A stretch of 41,390 nt of DNA, from contig VBEO01000144.1 of NCBI GenBank assembly GCA_005881825.1, positions 1 through 41,390 on the forward strand. The letters are read 5' to 3'. Source of the DNA: Chloroflexota bacterium (lineage in GTDB: Bacteria; Chloroflexota; Dormibacteria; Dormibacterales; Dormibacteraceae). Positions 1 through 8,580 of this stretch are shown piece by piece. Numbering within the stretch: the stretch's first letter is position 1; each line of letters starts with the position of its first letter. A model generated the notes under the pieces. It was not told the DNA's origin and made no database searches. It saw only the letters and a program-made list of their open reading frames with translations. The position numbers were made by a program, and so were the translations under genes.

Positions 1-872
1 TTGCCGAAGGCCTTGCGCTCGCTCGCGTAAACCGCGCTGTCCGCCAATGCGCGCCGGGACAGGCCGACCGCGAGGGCCGCGGTCATGACGCGGATCTCGC
101 TCAGCAAGCCGCCGACGTTCTTGACGCCTTCGCCTTCGGCCCCCAGCAGCGCGTCGGCCGGCAGCTCGCAGTCGATGTGGACTTCGCTGGTCAGCGATGA
201 GCGCGTGCCCAGCTTCTCGATCGGTTTGCCCACCTCGAAGCCAGGGGTGCGCGCGTCGAGCAGGAAGAGCGCGATGTTGCCCAGCCCGCGCTCATCCGAG
301 GTCTTGGCTCCCACGGTGAGGAAGTCGGCCACGGGGGCATTGGTGATCCAGGTCTTGGAGCCGCGGAGCCGCCAGCCGTCGCCAGTTCGGGTCGCGCGGG
401 TGCGTATGGCGCCCAGATCGCTGCCCGCCTCCGGCTCGGTGAGCGCGAAGGTGCCTATCTTCTCGCCGCGCAGCGCAGGTTCCAGGTACTCGCGGCGCTG
501 GGCGTCGGTGCCGTAGCGGTAGACGAAGTGGGTGCCCATCAGCGACTGCATGGCGGCGATCGCCGCCAGCGAGAGCGACCCTGCCGCCAGCTCTTCGTAG
601 AACACGCAGCAGGTGGCGAAGTCGGCGCCCTGGCCGCCCACCTCCTCGGGGTAGCGGAGGCCCAGGTAGCCGAGCTCCGCCAGCCGCTTGAACAGCGCGT
701 GCGGAAACTCGCCATGCACGTCGAGCTCCGCCGCGCGGGGAAGTACTTCCTTGGTTACAAACGCGCGAACTGAGTCTCGAAACGCAGAGGTCGAGTCGGA
801 GATCCCAGCCGGATCTGCGGCGCCTGTGCGGCCCATCTGCGGCGTCGCCTTCTGTGCTCCTCGGTCGCGCAT
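1..872 (-). CDS. Acyl-CoA dehydrogenase, 3' end cut off by window edge
   Basis: This is the N-terminal ~290 residues of an FAD-dependent acyl-CoA dehydrogenase (families usually have ~380), which would oxidise an acyl-CoA to the enoyl-CoA in the cytosol. Visible are the N-terminal helix text FRDSVRAFV, the signature region TEPEAGSDLGA followed by GSKTWITNA, and the middle beta domain. The catalytic base lies in the missing C-terminal part. Two starts are possible: ATG at 872, with an AGGAA 10 nt upstream, or ATG at 836, which gives a more usual leader length. It follows the methylmalonyl-CoA mutase gene on the same strand after about 90 nt, which fits branched-chain or propionate-type acyl-CoA catabolism. 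The substrate cannot be told. Confidence 0.9.
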   Translation of the reverse strand, partial: MRDRGAQKATPQMGRTGAADPAGISDSTSAFRDSVRAFVTKEVLPRAAELDVHGEFPHALFKRLAELGYLGLRYPEEVGGQGADFATCCVFYEELAAGSLSLAAIAAMQSLMGTHFVYRYGTDAQRREYLEPALRGEKIGTFALTEPEAGSDLGAIRTRATRTGDGWRLRGSKTWITNAPVADFLTVGAKTSDERGLGNIALFLLDARTPGFEVGKPIEKLGTRSSLTSEVHIDCELPADALLGAEGEGVKNVGGLLSEIRVMTAALAVGLSRRALADSAVYASERKAFG

Positions 873-962
873 CAACCGATGCGCTTCCTGTGGTGCTCGG
901 CGGCTCCTTGCATCTGGGCCACCCAGACACCGAATCTCTCGGCCGGGCCTCCGCCCCGACCT

Positions 963-2490
963 CTATCCAAAGATGTCGAGCGGCTCCTGGAAGGTGCCGA
1001 ACTCATCCCGCAGGACGCCCATGATCTCGCCGATCGTGCAGTAGGCTCGGACGCACTCGACGGTTGCGGGCATCAGGTTCTGATCAGGCCGGCGCGCCGC
1101 AGACCGCAGTGCATCAAGCGCGCGGCCAACCGCCGCGCCGTCCCGCCGAGCGCGCACCTCCCGCAGGCGCCGCACCTGTTCTTCGAGCACCGCCGGGTCG
1201 TGCTGGTAGAGCCGGATGGGCGGGGGCTCGTCGGCGGACTGAAAGATGTTCTCGCCCACGATCAGGCGCTCGCCCGACTCCACAGCCATCGAGTGCCGGT
1301 AAGCCTCTTCCAGCACCTGCTGCTGTACCCACCCCGACTCGATGCCGCGCGCCATGCCGCCGCGCTCCTTGACCTCGGCCATCAGCGCCAGGATCCGGCG
1401 CTCGTACTCGTCGGTCAGCGACTCCACGAAGTAGGAGCCCGCGAGCGGGTCGGCGGTGTCGGCCACTCCCGACTCGTAGGCCACCACCTGCTGCGTGCGC
1501 AGCGCGGTCAGCATGGCCTCCTGGTCGGGGATCTCGTAGGCCTCCTGCCAGGTGTTGACGGTCAGCGACTGCAGCCCGCCCAGCACCAGGGCCATGGTCT
1601 CGACCGTCGCCCGCACGATGTTGTTCAGCGGCTGGCGGTGGCTGAAGGTGGAACCGCAGGTGCCCGCGAACCAGAGGAAACGCCAGGAGCGCGGGTCCTG
1701 CGCGCCGTAGGTCTCGCGCATGAGGCGGGCCCAGATCCGGCGCGAGGCGCGGTACTTGGCGACCTCTTCGAAGAAGTTCATGAACGCGCCCAGGTTCCAG
1801 CTGATACGGGGCGCGAAAGCGTCGATCGGGATGCCGCGCGCCAGGGCTCGCTCGATGTACTCGATCGCATTGGAGATCGCAAACGCCATCTCCTGCACAG
1901 CGGTGGCTCCCGACTCCCGGATGTGATAGCCGCAGACGCTGATGGGGTTGGCTCGCGGCATCACCGACGCGCAGTACTCGAAGGTGTCCGCCACCAGGCG
2001 CAGCGAGGGTTCCACCGGGAAGACGCAGGCGCCGCGCGCGAAGAACTCCTTCAGGATGTCGTTCTGGACGATCGGCCGCAGCTGCGCTGCCGGCACGCCC
2101 TGTTTCTCGCCGGTCACCTGGTACAGGGCCAGGAAGAGAAAGGCGGGCGCGTTGATCGTGAACGAGCAGCCGCCACTCTGGATGGTCGGAGTCGTAGCCC
2201 ATCTGGGTGGGCAGGTCCAGCGCGGTGGAGAGCCCGGTGACGCCCTCCTCCTGGAGCAGGCGCCGGTTCCAGGTGTTGGTCTGGGACACGGTGCCGAACC
2301 CCGTGTAGGTGCGCATCGTCCAGAGCTTTTCCCGGTACATGAGCGGGTAAGGCCCGCGCGTGTACGGGTACTCGCCCGGGTCGGCCAGGTCGCGCTCGTA
2401 ATCGAGTCGCGCCACGTCGGCCGGTGTGTAGACCGGCTTGATCTCCACGCCCGAGGTGGTCTCGACTGGGCGCCGCTCTTCAGTTCTCAA
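963..2490 (-). pseudogene. Methylmalonyl-CoA mutase large (catalytic) chain, internal deletion with frameshift
   Basis: The family interconverts methylmalonyl-CoA and succinyl-CoA (or isobutyryl/butyryl-CoA) using adenosylcobalamin. The N-terminal part (SGVEIKPVYTP, KLWTMRTYTGFGT with the active-site Tyr region, LDLPTQMGYDSDHP) is in one frame. The rest (SFTINAPAFLFLALYQVTGE to EFGTFQEPLDIFG) is in another. About 30 conserved residues between DSDHP and SFTINA are absent, and the frame changes at about 2168-2176. The chain ends before a cobalamin-binding domain, so a separate small subunit would be needed; none is in the window. The TTG start at 2490 overlaps the stop of the DUF2182 gene (TTGA), suggesting translational coupling; GTG at 2449 is an alternative. 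Either a true pseudogene or an assembly deletion. Confidence 0.85.
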
Positions 2491-3080
2491 GGCAGCACCG
2501 TCACCGCCGCCGCCAGCACCAGCGCTGTCACCGCGACCAACCGCGAGAACCCCACGCCGTGCGACCACACCTTCTCGAGCAGGATGACCAGCGCCAGGAC
2601 GGCCATCGCCAGCACGTTCATGGTGCCCACGGCCACCAGCACCACCATCAGCGCCCAGCAGCAGCCCAGGCAGTAGAGGGCGTGGTGCAAGCCCGCCCGA
2701 AAATCCCGCAGCTCACCCTGGTAGGAGCCGTAGTGCATGAGGAGTCCCAGCGGCGAGCGGCAGTGGCGCAGGCAGGCTTGCTTCAGCGGCGACAGCTCGT
2801 ACAGGCCGCACACCGCCAGCGCGCCCGCAAGCGCGAGGCGGCCGGCGCGCGCATTGTCCATCGACAGGCTGTCGAGAACGGTTGCCAGCAGCAGGGCCGG
2901 GATGCCCGCCGCCGCCCAAACCAGGAGGTAGGAAAGGCCAAAGGCGACCAGCCGGGGCGCCCGGCTGGTCTGAACTGTGCGCGCATAGAGGGCGCCGACC
3001 GGCGCCACCGAGGGCGCCATCATGGCGGCCATCATCCCGGTCCAGATCGCCAGGAAGGCGATCGGGGTCAGGCCGACCAA
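2487..3080 (-). CDS. DUF2182 integral membrane protein
   Basis: A 197-residue polytopic membrane protein of the DUF2182 family (annotated elsewhere as predicted metal-binding integral membrane protein). Features are an N-terminal Met-rich helix (WTGMMAAMMAPS), a Cys/His-containing loop (KQACLRHCRSPLG) and a conserved LYCLGCCWALM helix, with about five hydrophobic segments. It overlaps the end of the upstream DUF1326 gene by 13 nt and its own stop overlaps the mutase start, so the three genes look like one transcript. DUF1326 and DUF2182 genes are often neighbours. Function is not established; the Met, Cys and His residues suggest metal handling. Confidence 0.85.
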   Translation of the reverse strand: MVGLTPIAFLAIWTGMMAAMMAPSVAPVGALYARTVQTSRAPRLVAFGLSYLLVWAAAGIPALLLATVLDSLSMDNARAGRLALAGALAVCGLYELSPLKQACLRHCRSPLGLLMHYGSYQGELRDFRAGLHHALYCLGCCWALMVVLVAVGTMNVLAMAVLALVILLEKVWSHGVGFSRLVAVTALVLAAAVTVLP

Positions 3081-3670
3081 CTGAAGGGAGCTGAGAAGGC
3101 GCTCCGGCCCTCGTTGTGGAACTCCATACCAAAGGCCTTGATCCGGGAGCGCGTGGGCCGCGCGATCGTGATCGTCGAGCCCGACGGATGGTTTACGCCC
3201 TGCAGGCGGGTCGGCTCCGGCTGGCCCTCGGGCACGTAGTCCTCGACCTCGATCTCGATGTCGCCGCCGATCTTCACGCCGTGCCGGCGACCGCCGTTGT
3301 GGTACTCGATCGGGGCGCGCTCCATCCCCAGCACTTCACCGACCAGCGGCGCCAGGTTCCCGATCGGCCCACCGGCCTGCCCGCCGAAGACCATGCCCAG
3401 CTTCTCGGCCTGCTGGTCCGAGGCCTTCTCGTCGATGATCAGGCCCAGCCGCCAGCCGCCCTGGACCATCTGGGCCGGAGTGTCGGCGACCACCGCCACG
3501 CCCAGCCCGGAGACGTCGACGCCGTCGATCTCGCCCCGGTCCACGTGATACATGAGCACGACCTGGCACCGCTCCTCTGTGCCGGGTGCTGCAAAGCTCG
3601 TCACCGAGCAGGGACAGGCGAACTGGCAGTTGCAGTTCTCGAAATACGTGCCGTCCAGCTTCCAACTCAT
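3068..3670 (-). CDS. DUF1326 domain protein
   Basis: A 200-residue soluble protein of the DUF1326 family. The N-terminus carries the family hallmark ENCNCQFACPCSV, giving Cys13, Cys15, Cys19 and Cys21, a likely metal or thiol site. No signal peptide is visible. The ATG at 3670 is preceded after exactly 6 nt by TACTCT (3682-3677), so the transcript is probably leaderless. It heads the DUF1326-DUF2182-mutase-dehydrogenase cluster and is divergent from the thiolase gene. The biochemical role of the family is not known to me. Confidence 0.87.
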   Translation of the reverse strand: MSWKLDGTYFENCNCQFACPCSVTSFAAPGTEERCQVVLMYHVDRGEIDGVDVSGLGVAVVADTPAQMVQGGWRLGLIIDEKASDQQAEKLGMVFGGQAGGPIGNLAPLVGEVLGMERAPIEYHNGGRRHGVKIGGDIEIEVEDYVPEGQPEPTRLQGVNHPSGSTITIARPTRSRIKAFGMEFHNEGRSAFSAPFSWSA

Positions 3671-3676
3671 CCGACG

Positions 3677-3682
3677 AGAGTA
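3677..3682 (-). promoter_or_regulatory. -10-like hexamer TACTCT for DUF1326 gene
   Basis: TACTCT lies 6 nt upstream of the ATG at 3670. This spacing puts the transcription start at or next to the start codon (leaderless mRNA) and matches the pattern at several other genes in the window. No clear -35 element is seen. Confidence 0.5.
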
Positions 3683-3700
3683 GCGTTCAGAATCGGGCTC

Positions 3701-4891
3701 GTGAGGTTCGAAAAGGCAGCCATCCCGCTCGGCTTCGCGTGGTCCTCGCCTTTTGTGCGCTGGCAGGGGGCCCTGGCCGAGATGTCCTCGCTCGACGTGG
3801 CCGCCGACGTGACCCGCCGAGCGCTCGACCAGCGCGGTCTGCCGCTGACGGAGGTGGAGAAGCTGGTGCTGGGCTGGACTGTGCCTCAGCCCCAGATCTT
3901 TTACGGCGCGCCAACTCTGGCGGCCCGCCTGGGAGCCGAGGGCGTGAGCGGGCCGATGATCTCGCAGGCCTGCGCGACCTCGGCAGTCTGCGTAGAGGTG
4001 GCGGCGATGGGCGTCGAGGGCGGCGACGGGCTGACTTTGGTGGTGGCCACCGATCGCACCTCCAACGGCCCGGTCCTCCTGTACCCGCAGCCGGGCGGCA
4101 TGGGCGGCGCGCCGCGGGTCGAGAACTGGGTGCTCGACAACTTCGCCCGCGATCCCTGGGCGGGCGAGGCGATGGTTGTTACGGCCGAGAACGTGGCCCG
4201 CGAGGCGGACCTTTCAAAGCCGGAGCTGGACGAAGTCACGCTGCTCCGCTACGAGCAGTACCGGCGGGCGCTCGCGGCCGAGCGCGAGTTCCAGAAGCGA
4301 TACCTGGTTCCGGTAGCGGTGCCGGTGTCGCGGAAGGAGACGCGAATGGTCGAGGAGGACGAGGGCATCCACGACACCACCGCAGAGGGGCTGGCCGCAC
4401 TCAAGCCGGTGACCGCCGATGGCGTGGTCACCTTCGGCACCCAGACGCATCCCGCCGACGGCTGCGCCGGCGCCGTGGTCACGACGCTCGCGCGAGCACA
4501 TGAGCTGTCTCGCGGGCGGGGCGTGGCACGCATCCTGGGCACCGGCCTGGCGCGGGTGGAGAAGGCGCACATGCCGAAGGCGCCGGTGCCCGCGGCCCAG
4601 GCCGCGCTCCAGGACGCGGGCGTCGACATCAAGGACGTCGACGCGGTCACCACTCACAACCCCTTCGCGGTCAACGACCTCTGGTTCACGCGCCAGACGG
4701 GCTATCCGCTGGAACGTATGAACGCGTACGGCTGCTCGCTGGTCTACGGGCACCCCCAGGGCCCGACCGGCCTGCGCTTGATCGCCGAGCTGATCGAAAC
4801 CCTGCGCGAGCGCGGGGGCGGCACCGGCCTCTTCACCGGCTGCGCGGCTGGTGACACCGGCGCCGCGGTCGTCATCCGGGTGCAGGATTAG
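3701..4891 (+). CDS. Thiolase-family protein (acetyl-CoA acetyltransferase-like)
   Basis: A 396-residue thiolase-fold enzyme that would carry out thiolytic cleavage or condensation of acyl-CoAs. The nucleophilic Cys is in SQACATSA (about residue 90), the His motif in YGHPQGPTG (about 350) and the second Cys in FTGCAAGDTGAA near the C-terminus. The open frame extends far upstream, antisense to DUF1326, but homology begins at the GTG at 3701 (VRFEKAAIPLG). It is divergent from the DUF1326 cluster with 30 nt between starts. Its 3' end overlaps the endonuclease V-like gene by 20 nt, convergently. The context suits fatty or branched acyl-CoA breakdown; the exact substrate is unknown. Confidence 0.87.
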   Translation: MRFEKAAIPLGFAWSSPFVRWQGALAEMSSLDVAADVTRRALDQRGLPLTEVEKLVLGWTVPQPQIFYGAPTLAARLGAEGVSGPMISQACATSAVCVEVAAMGVEGGDGLTLVVATDRTSNGPVLLYPQPGGMGGAPRVENWVLDNFARDPWAGEAMVVTAENVAREADLSKPELDEVTLLRYEQYRRALAAEREFQKRYLVPVAVPVSRKETRMVEEDEGIHDTTAEGLAALKPVTADGVVTFGTQTHPADGCAGAVVTTLARAHELSRGRGVARILGTGLARVEKAHMPKAPVPAAQAALQDAGVDIKDVDAVTTHNPFAVNDLWFTRQTGYPLERMNAYGCSLVYGHPQGPTGLRLIAELIETLRERGGGTGLFTGCAAGDTGAAVVIRVQD

Positions 4892-5492
4892 GCATCGAGT
4901 CGCTGTAGCTGCGCGCGCTCCGCGCCAGGCGGCGGGCTTCGCGTAGAGGCGCCGGCGTGCGCACCCGACCGCTGACGGAGCTCACCACCTCTTGCGCGGT
5001 CTCTACGTCGGTGCGCCATGCGGCGTGGATCCAGAGCCCGCTGGGAGTGCGCCACACGCCCTCGCCGTCGTAAAGCAGGCGGCGGGTGACCCCGACCGTG
5101 GGCAGGTCCAAAGCCCAGCCCAGGTGCAGGGCCAGGCCGGCGCGGCGGGGGTGGTCGCGGCCGGTGGCGTCGACCAGCAGCACATCCGGCGCCTCCGGCA
5201 GCGCGCGAACGGCGCGTTCCAGCAGCTCGCCCTCGCGCAGCGCCAGCAGGCCCGGCTCGTAGGCAGCCCCCAAGCCGCCGGCGAGCGCAGCCCACGCGCG
5301 GCCGCTGACCGCGGCCGCCCAGCCCGGCTGCCCGGCCGAACCGGCGCCCGCGCTGCCGCGGGGACCGCAGACGAAGACGGCTCCCACCCGGTAGTCGCCG
5401 GCGGGCCGCCAGGGTGGCGGCTGGAGCCTGCTCAGCTCATCCTGGAGAGCCTGCAGAGCTTCGCTGGTGGTGGGCCAGTGGGCGGCTAGCAA
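4872..5492 (-). CDS. Degenerate endonuclease V (Nfi)-like protein
   Basis: A 206-residue protein with the endonuclease V fold text. PGLLALREGELLERAV matches the PG-x-LSFRE region, LLVDATGRDHPRRAGLALHLG the metal-binding Asp loop, and LDLPTVGVTRRLL the IGVAKS region. Key residues differ from active enzymes: the first strand reads RVGAVFVC where the family has a catalytic Asp (GVDVS), the Lys of VAKS is Thr-Arg, and the PTR-x-AH His is replaced (LREARRLAR). Deoxyinosine cleavage therefore looks unlikely. The start is taken as the TTG at 5492, giving MLAAHWPTT. It is convergent with the thiolase gene and divergent from the CYTH gene. Confidence 0.7.
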   Translation of the reverse strand: MLAAHWPTTSEALQALQDELSRLQPPPWRPAGDYRVGAVFVCGPRGSAGAGSAGQPGWAAAVSGRAWAALAGGLGAAYEPGLLALREGELLERAVRALPEAPDVLLVDATGRDHPRRAGLALHLGWALDLPTVGVTRRLLYDGEGVWRTPSGLWIHAAWRTDVETAQEVVSSVSGRVRTPAPLREARRLARSARSYSDSMPNPAPG

Positions 5493-5497
5493 GCCGA

Positions 5498-5503
5498 TAC
5501 GCT
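5498..5503 (+). promoter_or_regulatory. -10-like hexamer TACGCT for CYTH gene
   Basis: TACGCT lies 6 nt upstream of the GTG at 5510 and supports that start as a leaderless one. The same hexamer precedes pstS (13501) and the pheS leader peptide (40837). Confidence 0.5.
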
Positions 5504-5509
5504 TTGCGC

Positions 5510-6061
5510 GTGCTGCAGGCTCCCCGCCTCGAGCGGCACCGACCGCGCGCGCACAGCGACGAAGCCGAGCTCAAGTTCCGCACCTCCCAGGCGGAACACG
5601 CGAGCCTGCGCAACCGGCTGCGCGAGCAGGGCGCCACCATGGTCGGGGCCTACGACGAGGAGAACATCCGGTTCCGGCCGGTGCGCGGCCAGCAGGTGAC
5701 ACTGCGCCTGCGCATCCTGGACGGAGGACCGGCCGGGATCCTGACCGTCAAAGGCCGGGCCAGATTCCACCGCCGGGTGAAGATCCGCGAGGAGACGGAA
5801 GTCGAGGTCGCGGACGCCCGGATCGCACGCGAGCTCCTGGAGCTGCTGGGCCACAGGGTGGCGGTGACCTATCACAAGCACCGCGAAACCTGGCGCATTG
5901 CAGGCATCGACGTGACGCTGGACACCCTCGACTTCGGCTCCTTCTGCGAGGTCGAGGGACCTCTGGAGGAAATCGAAGCGCTCGCCCGCCGCCTTGGTCT
6001 GGATCCCAAGCGAGCGCTGAAATCGAGCTACTCGGACCTCGCCAAGGCTCACGCCAGCTGA
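5510..6061 (+). CDS. Stand-alone CYTH domain protein (class IV cyclase / thiamine-triphosphatase type)
   Basis: A 183-residue protein with the CYTH hallmark ExExK near the N-terminus (EAELKFR, about residues 14-20). Alternating charged strands follow ([53 protein letters not shown]) and form the triphosphate tunnel. Members hydrolyse tripolyphosphate or thiamine triphosphate, or make cAMP; which applies here cannot be told. The GTG at 5510 is chosen because a TACGCT hexamer stands 6 nt before it. Its 3' end overlaps the YyaL gene by 13 nt, convergently. A second CYTH domain is fused to CHAD downstream of ppk1 in this window. Confidence 0.85.
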   Translation: MLQAPRLERHRPRAHSDEAELKFRTSQAEHASLRNRLREQGATMVGAYDEENIRFRPVRGQQVTLRLRILDGGPAGILTVKGRARFHRRVKIREETEVEVADARIARELLELLGHRVAVTYHKHRETWRIAGIDVTLDTLDFGSFCEVEGPLEEIEALARRLGLDPKRALKSSYSDLAKAHAS

Positions 6062-7995
6062 GACGAAAGCTGCTCCGGTGTGGTGGCCGGTAGCCGGCAG
6101 GCGAAGCGCTCGCAGACGTACGCTCCGGTCTGGTCGCGTCCCTCCAGGAGCGCCACCGGAGCCTGCCCGGCCTCAGCCGCCGCCATGACGAGGCGCGGCC
6201 GGAAGGCGCTCCAGGCCACTTCGAGCAGTGGCCGCCTCAGCTCTGGCGAGCCCACCACCGCCAGCTCGCGGGTCGGGCCGAGGTAGAGGTCGAGCGCGCT
6301 CAGCGCGGTGCCGAAGCCGGTTGGCGCCCGCTCGGCCAGATCGCGCACCGCGCGCAGCGCTGACACGCCGGCCTTCTCCAGCTCGGCGTCGCCGGTCAGC
6401 AGACCAAGCCTCTGCAGCACATCCGCAGCCAGCGAGTTGCCGGCCGGGATCGCGTTGTCGAAGAGGTCCTTGGGCCGGGCCAGCGGCGTCCCGGCGTCGG
6501 CGGCCGACTGGAAGAAACCGCCGCGCTCGTCGGCAAAGTCGCGCACAAGCGCGCGCGCCAGGCTCAGCGCTTTCTCGATCCAGCGCGCGTCGAAGGTGGT
6601 TTCCCAAAGCGCCAGGCAGGCCGCTGCCATCGATGCCATGTCGTCGCTGTAGCCGGGTGGCCCCATCCTCCCGGCCCGCCAGGACCGCGCCAGCCGGTCA
6701 CCGCTCCGCATCGACTCCAGAACGAACTCGGCAGCCGCCCCGGCCGCCTCGATGTAGCGCGCCTCACCGAGCACCCGGCCGGCCTCCGCCAGGGCGCTGA
6801 CGGCAAGCCCGTTCCAGGCCGCCAGCACCTTGTCGTCGGTCGCCGGCCGCACCCGCTTCTCGCGCAGCTCGAAGAGCTCGCGCAGCTCGCCGTCCGACGG
6901 TCGCGGCGCGTCGAGCCCGCCCGGCATCCAGAGCACGTTGACGCCTTCCCAGTTCCCTTGAGGCAGCGCCCCCAACGCCTCAGCCGCGGCGCCGAGATGC
7001 CCGTAACCCCAGGTGAAGAACTTGCCCTCCACGCCCTCGGAGTCGGCGTCTTGGGCCGACCAGAAGCCGCCGGCGGGGTCGCGCATCTCGCGCAGCAGGT
7101 AGTCGAGCGTTTCAGTGACGACACGCCGGTACGGCTGGCGGCCGGTGACCTGCCAGGCGTGCAGGTAGGCGCGGGCGAGCTGGGCGTTGTCATAGAGCAT
7201 CTTTTCGAAGTGGGGGACCAGCCACCGCCGGTCCGTCGAGTAGCGGTGGAAGCCGCCACCCAGCTGGTCGTAGATGCCACCGGCCGCCATCCGGTCCAGG
7301 GTCCTGAGCGCCATGGGGAGGCCGTCGGCGTTGCCCCTCAGGTGGCAGCGCAGCAGCAGCTCGATGCCCATCGGCTGCGGGAACTTGGGGGCCGGCGAGA
7401 AGCCGCCCCAATCGGCGTCGAAAGCGCTCGCGTAGCCCTGTACCGCACGCGTCAGGAGCGCTTCCGTGAGGGGTTCGCGCGAGGCCGCCGCGGCCGTGGC
7501 ACGGCCGATCGCTTCGGCCACCCGGCGGCCGGTGTCGACCAGGTCGGACCGGCGCGTCCGCCAGGCTTCGGAGATGGCCGCCAGCAGGCGCGGGAAGCCT
7601 GGCAGGCCGTGCCGGTCGACCGGCGGGAAGTAGGTGCCGGCATAGAAGGGTTCGCGCTCAGGCGTCAGGAAGACGGTCATCGGCCACCCGCCCTGGCCGG
7701 TCATCGCCTGCACGGCGTCCATGTAGACCGCGTCGATGTCCGGCCGCTCTTCGCGATCCACCTTGATGCTCACGAAGCCGTCGTTCATGAGCTGCGCGGT
7801 GGCGGGGTCCTCGAACGACTCGCGCTCCATCACGTGGCACCAGTGGCAGGCCGAGTAGCCGACCGAGAGCAGGATCGGCTTGTCCTCCGCCCTAGCCCGG
7901 TCCAGCGCCTCGGGACCCCACTCGTACCAGTCGACGGGGTTGTGGGCGTGCTGCAAGAGATAGGGGCTGGTGGCCTCGGCCAGCCGGTTGGCCAT
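6049..7995 (-). CDS. Thioredoxin-domain protein of the YyaL / SSP411 (DUF255) family
   Basis: A 648-residue cytosolic protein; relatives are usually somewhat longer (~670-700). The N-terminal thioredoxin-like domain has SACHWCHVM with Cys50 and Cys53, followed by [10 protein letters not shown] and [11 protein letters not shown]. The C-terminal two thirds is an (alpha/alpha)6 barrel like the N-acylglucosamine epimerase fold ([34 protein letters not shown]). The segment before [10 protein letters not shown] looks some ten residues shorter than usual. The family function is not firmly known. The ATG at 7995 has TAATCT 6 nt upstream and is divergent from the GNAT gene. Confidence 0.92.
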   Translation of the reverse strand: MANRLAEATSPYLLQHAHNPVDWYEWGPEALDRARAEDKPILLSVGYSACHWCHVMERESFEDPATAQLMNDGFVSIKVDREERPDIDAVYMDAVQAMTGQGGWPMTVFLTPEREPFYAGTYFPPVDRHGLPGFPRLLAAISEAWRTRRSDLVDTGRRVAEAIGRATAAAASREPLTEALLTRAVQGYASAFDADWGGFSPAPKFPQPMGIELLLRCHLRGNADGLPMALRTLDRMAAGGIYDQLGGGFHRYSTDRRWLVPHFEKMLYDNAQLARAYLHAWQVTGRQPYRRVVTETLDYLLREMRDPAGGFWSAQDADSEGVEGKFFTWGYGHLGAAAEALGALPQGNWEGVNVLWMPGGLDAPRPSDGELRELFELREKRVRPATDDKVLAAWNGLAVSALAEAGRVLGEARYIEAAGAAAEFVLESMRSGDRLARSWRAGRMGPPGYSDDMASMAAACLALWETTFDARWIEKALSLARALVRDFADERGGFFQSAADAGTPLARPKDLFDNAIPAGNSLAADVLQRLGLLTGDAELEKAGVSALRAVRDLAERAPTGFGTALSALDLYLGPTRELAVVGSPELRRPLLEVAWSAFRPRLVMAAAEAGQAPVALLEGRDQTGAYVCERFACRLPATTPEQLSSQLA

Positions 7996-8001
7996 ATCTC
8001 G

Positions 8002-8028
8002 AGATTAGGCCTGAGGGAGCCCTAACCT
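8002..8028. promoter_or_regulatory. Back-to-back leaderless promoters between yyaL-like and GNAT genes
   Basis: On the minus strand TAATCT (8007-8002) stands 6 nt before the ATG at 7995. On the plus strand TAACCT (8023-8028) stands 6 nt before the ATG at 8035. The whole divergent region is only 39 bp, so both transcripts probably start at their ATG. Confidence 0.5.
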
Positions 8029-8034
8029 TTCCGC

Positions 8035-8580
8035 ATGTACGGTCCGGTGCTGCGCGGCCAGGTGGCGCTGATGCGGCCGCCCCGGCTCGAAGAGGCGGCG
8101 GCGATGTCGGGCTGGTTCGAGGACCTCGAGGTCACCGCTACCATCCTCCGCCGCTTCCCGCCGGGAGTCCCGGCTGAGGAGGAGTGGCTCCGCCAGGCCG
8201 CGGCCGATCCCACCGCCATCCAGTGGGCGGTCGAGCATGACGGTCGGCTGGTGGGGACGACCGGCGTGCACCAGATCGATTGGGCGAACGGCTTCGGGAC
8301 CACCGGTACCGTGCTCGGGGACAAGTCGGTGTGGCACCGCGGCATCGCCAAAGAGGTCATGGCCATGCGCGCGCGCTTCCTCTTCTTGGAGACCACGCTG
8401 CGCCGCCTGCGCTCCGGGTATCTGGTCGGCAACGTGGCCAGCGCCCGCGCCCAGGCCGCGGCGGGCTACCGGGAGGTCGGCCGCTGGCATGAGGCTTACT
8501 TCCGGGACGGCGCTTGGGTGGACATGGTGCTGACCGAGCTCAGGCGCGAGGACTGGCTGGCGGCCAACCCTCCTAGCTAG
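8035..8580 (+). CDS. GNAT-family N-acetyltransferase (RimJ/RimL-like)
   Basis: A 181-residue GNAT protein of the Acetyltransf_3 type, transferring acetyl from acetyl-CoA to an amine. The core reads AIQWAVEHDGRLVGTTGVH, then VWHRGIAKEVMAMRARFLF in the CoA-binding region, then the usual NVASARAQAAAGYREVGR end. RimJ/L-like members acetylate ribosomal proteins, drugs or small amines; the substrate here is unknown. Its stop overlaps the pstA stop by 8 bp, convergently. Confidence 0.82.
   Translation: MYGPVLRGQVALMRPPRLEEAAAMSGWFEDLEVTATILRRFPPGVPAEEEWLRQAAADPTAIQWAVEHDGRLVGTTGVHQIDWANGFGTTGTVLGDKSVWHRGIAKEVMAMRARFLFLETTLRRLRSGYLVGNVASARAQAAAGYREVGRWHEAYFRDGAWVDMVLTELRREDWLAANPPS

Noticed and set aside
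879-2240. Long plus-strand open frame of about 450 codons over the mutase gene
   Set aside because: It is antisense to clear mutase homology, rich in Arg/His/Pro/Gly with no domain text; typical mirror frame in high-GC DNA.
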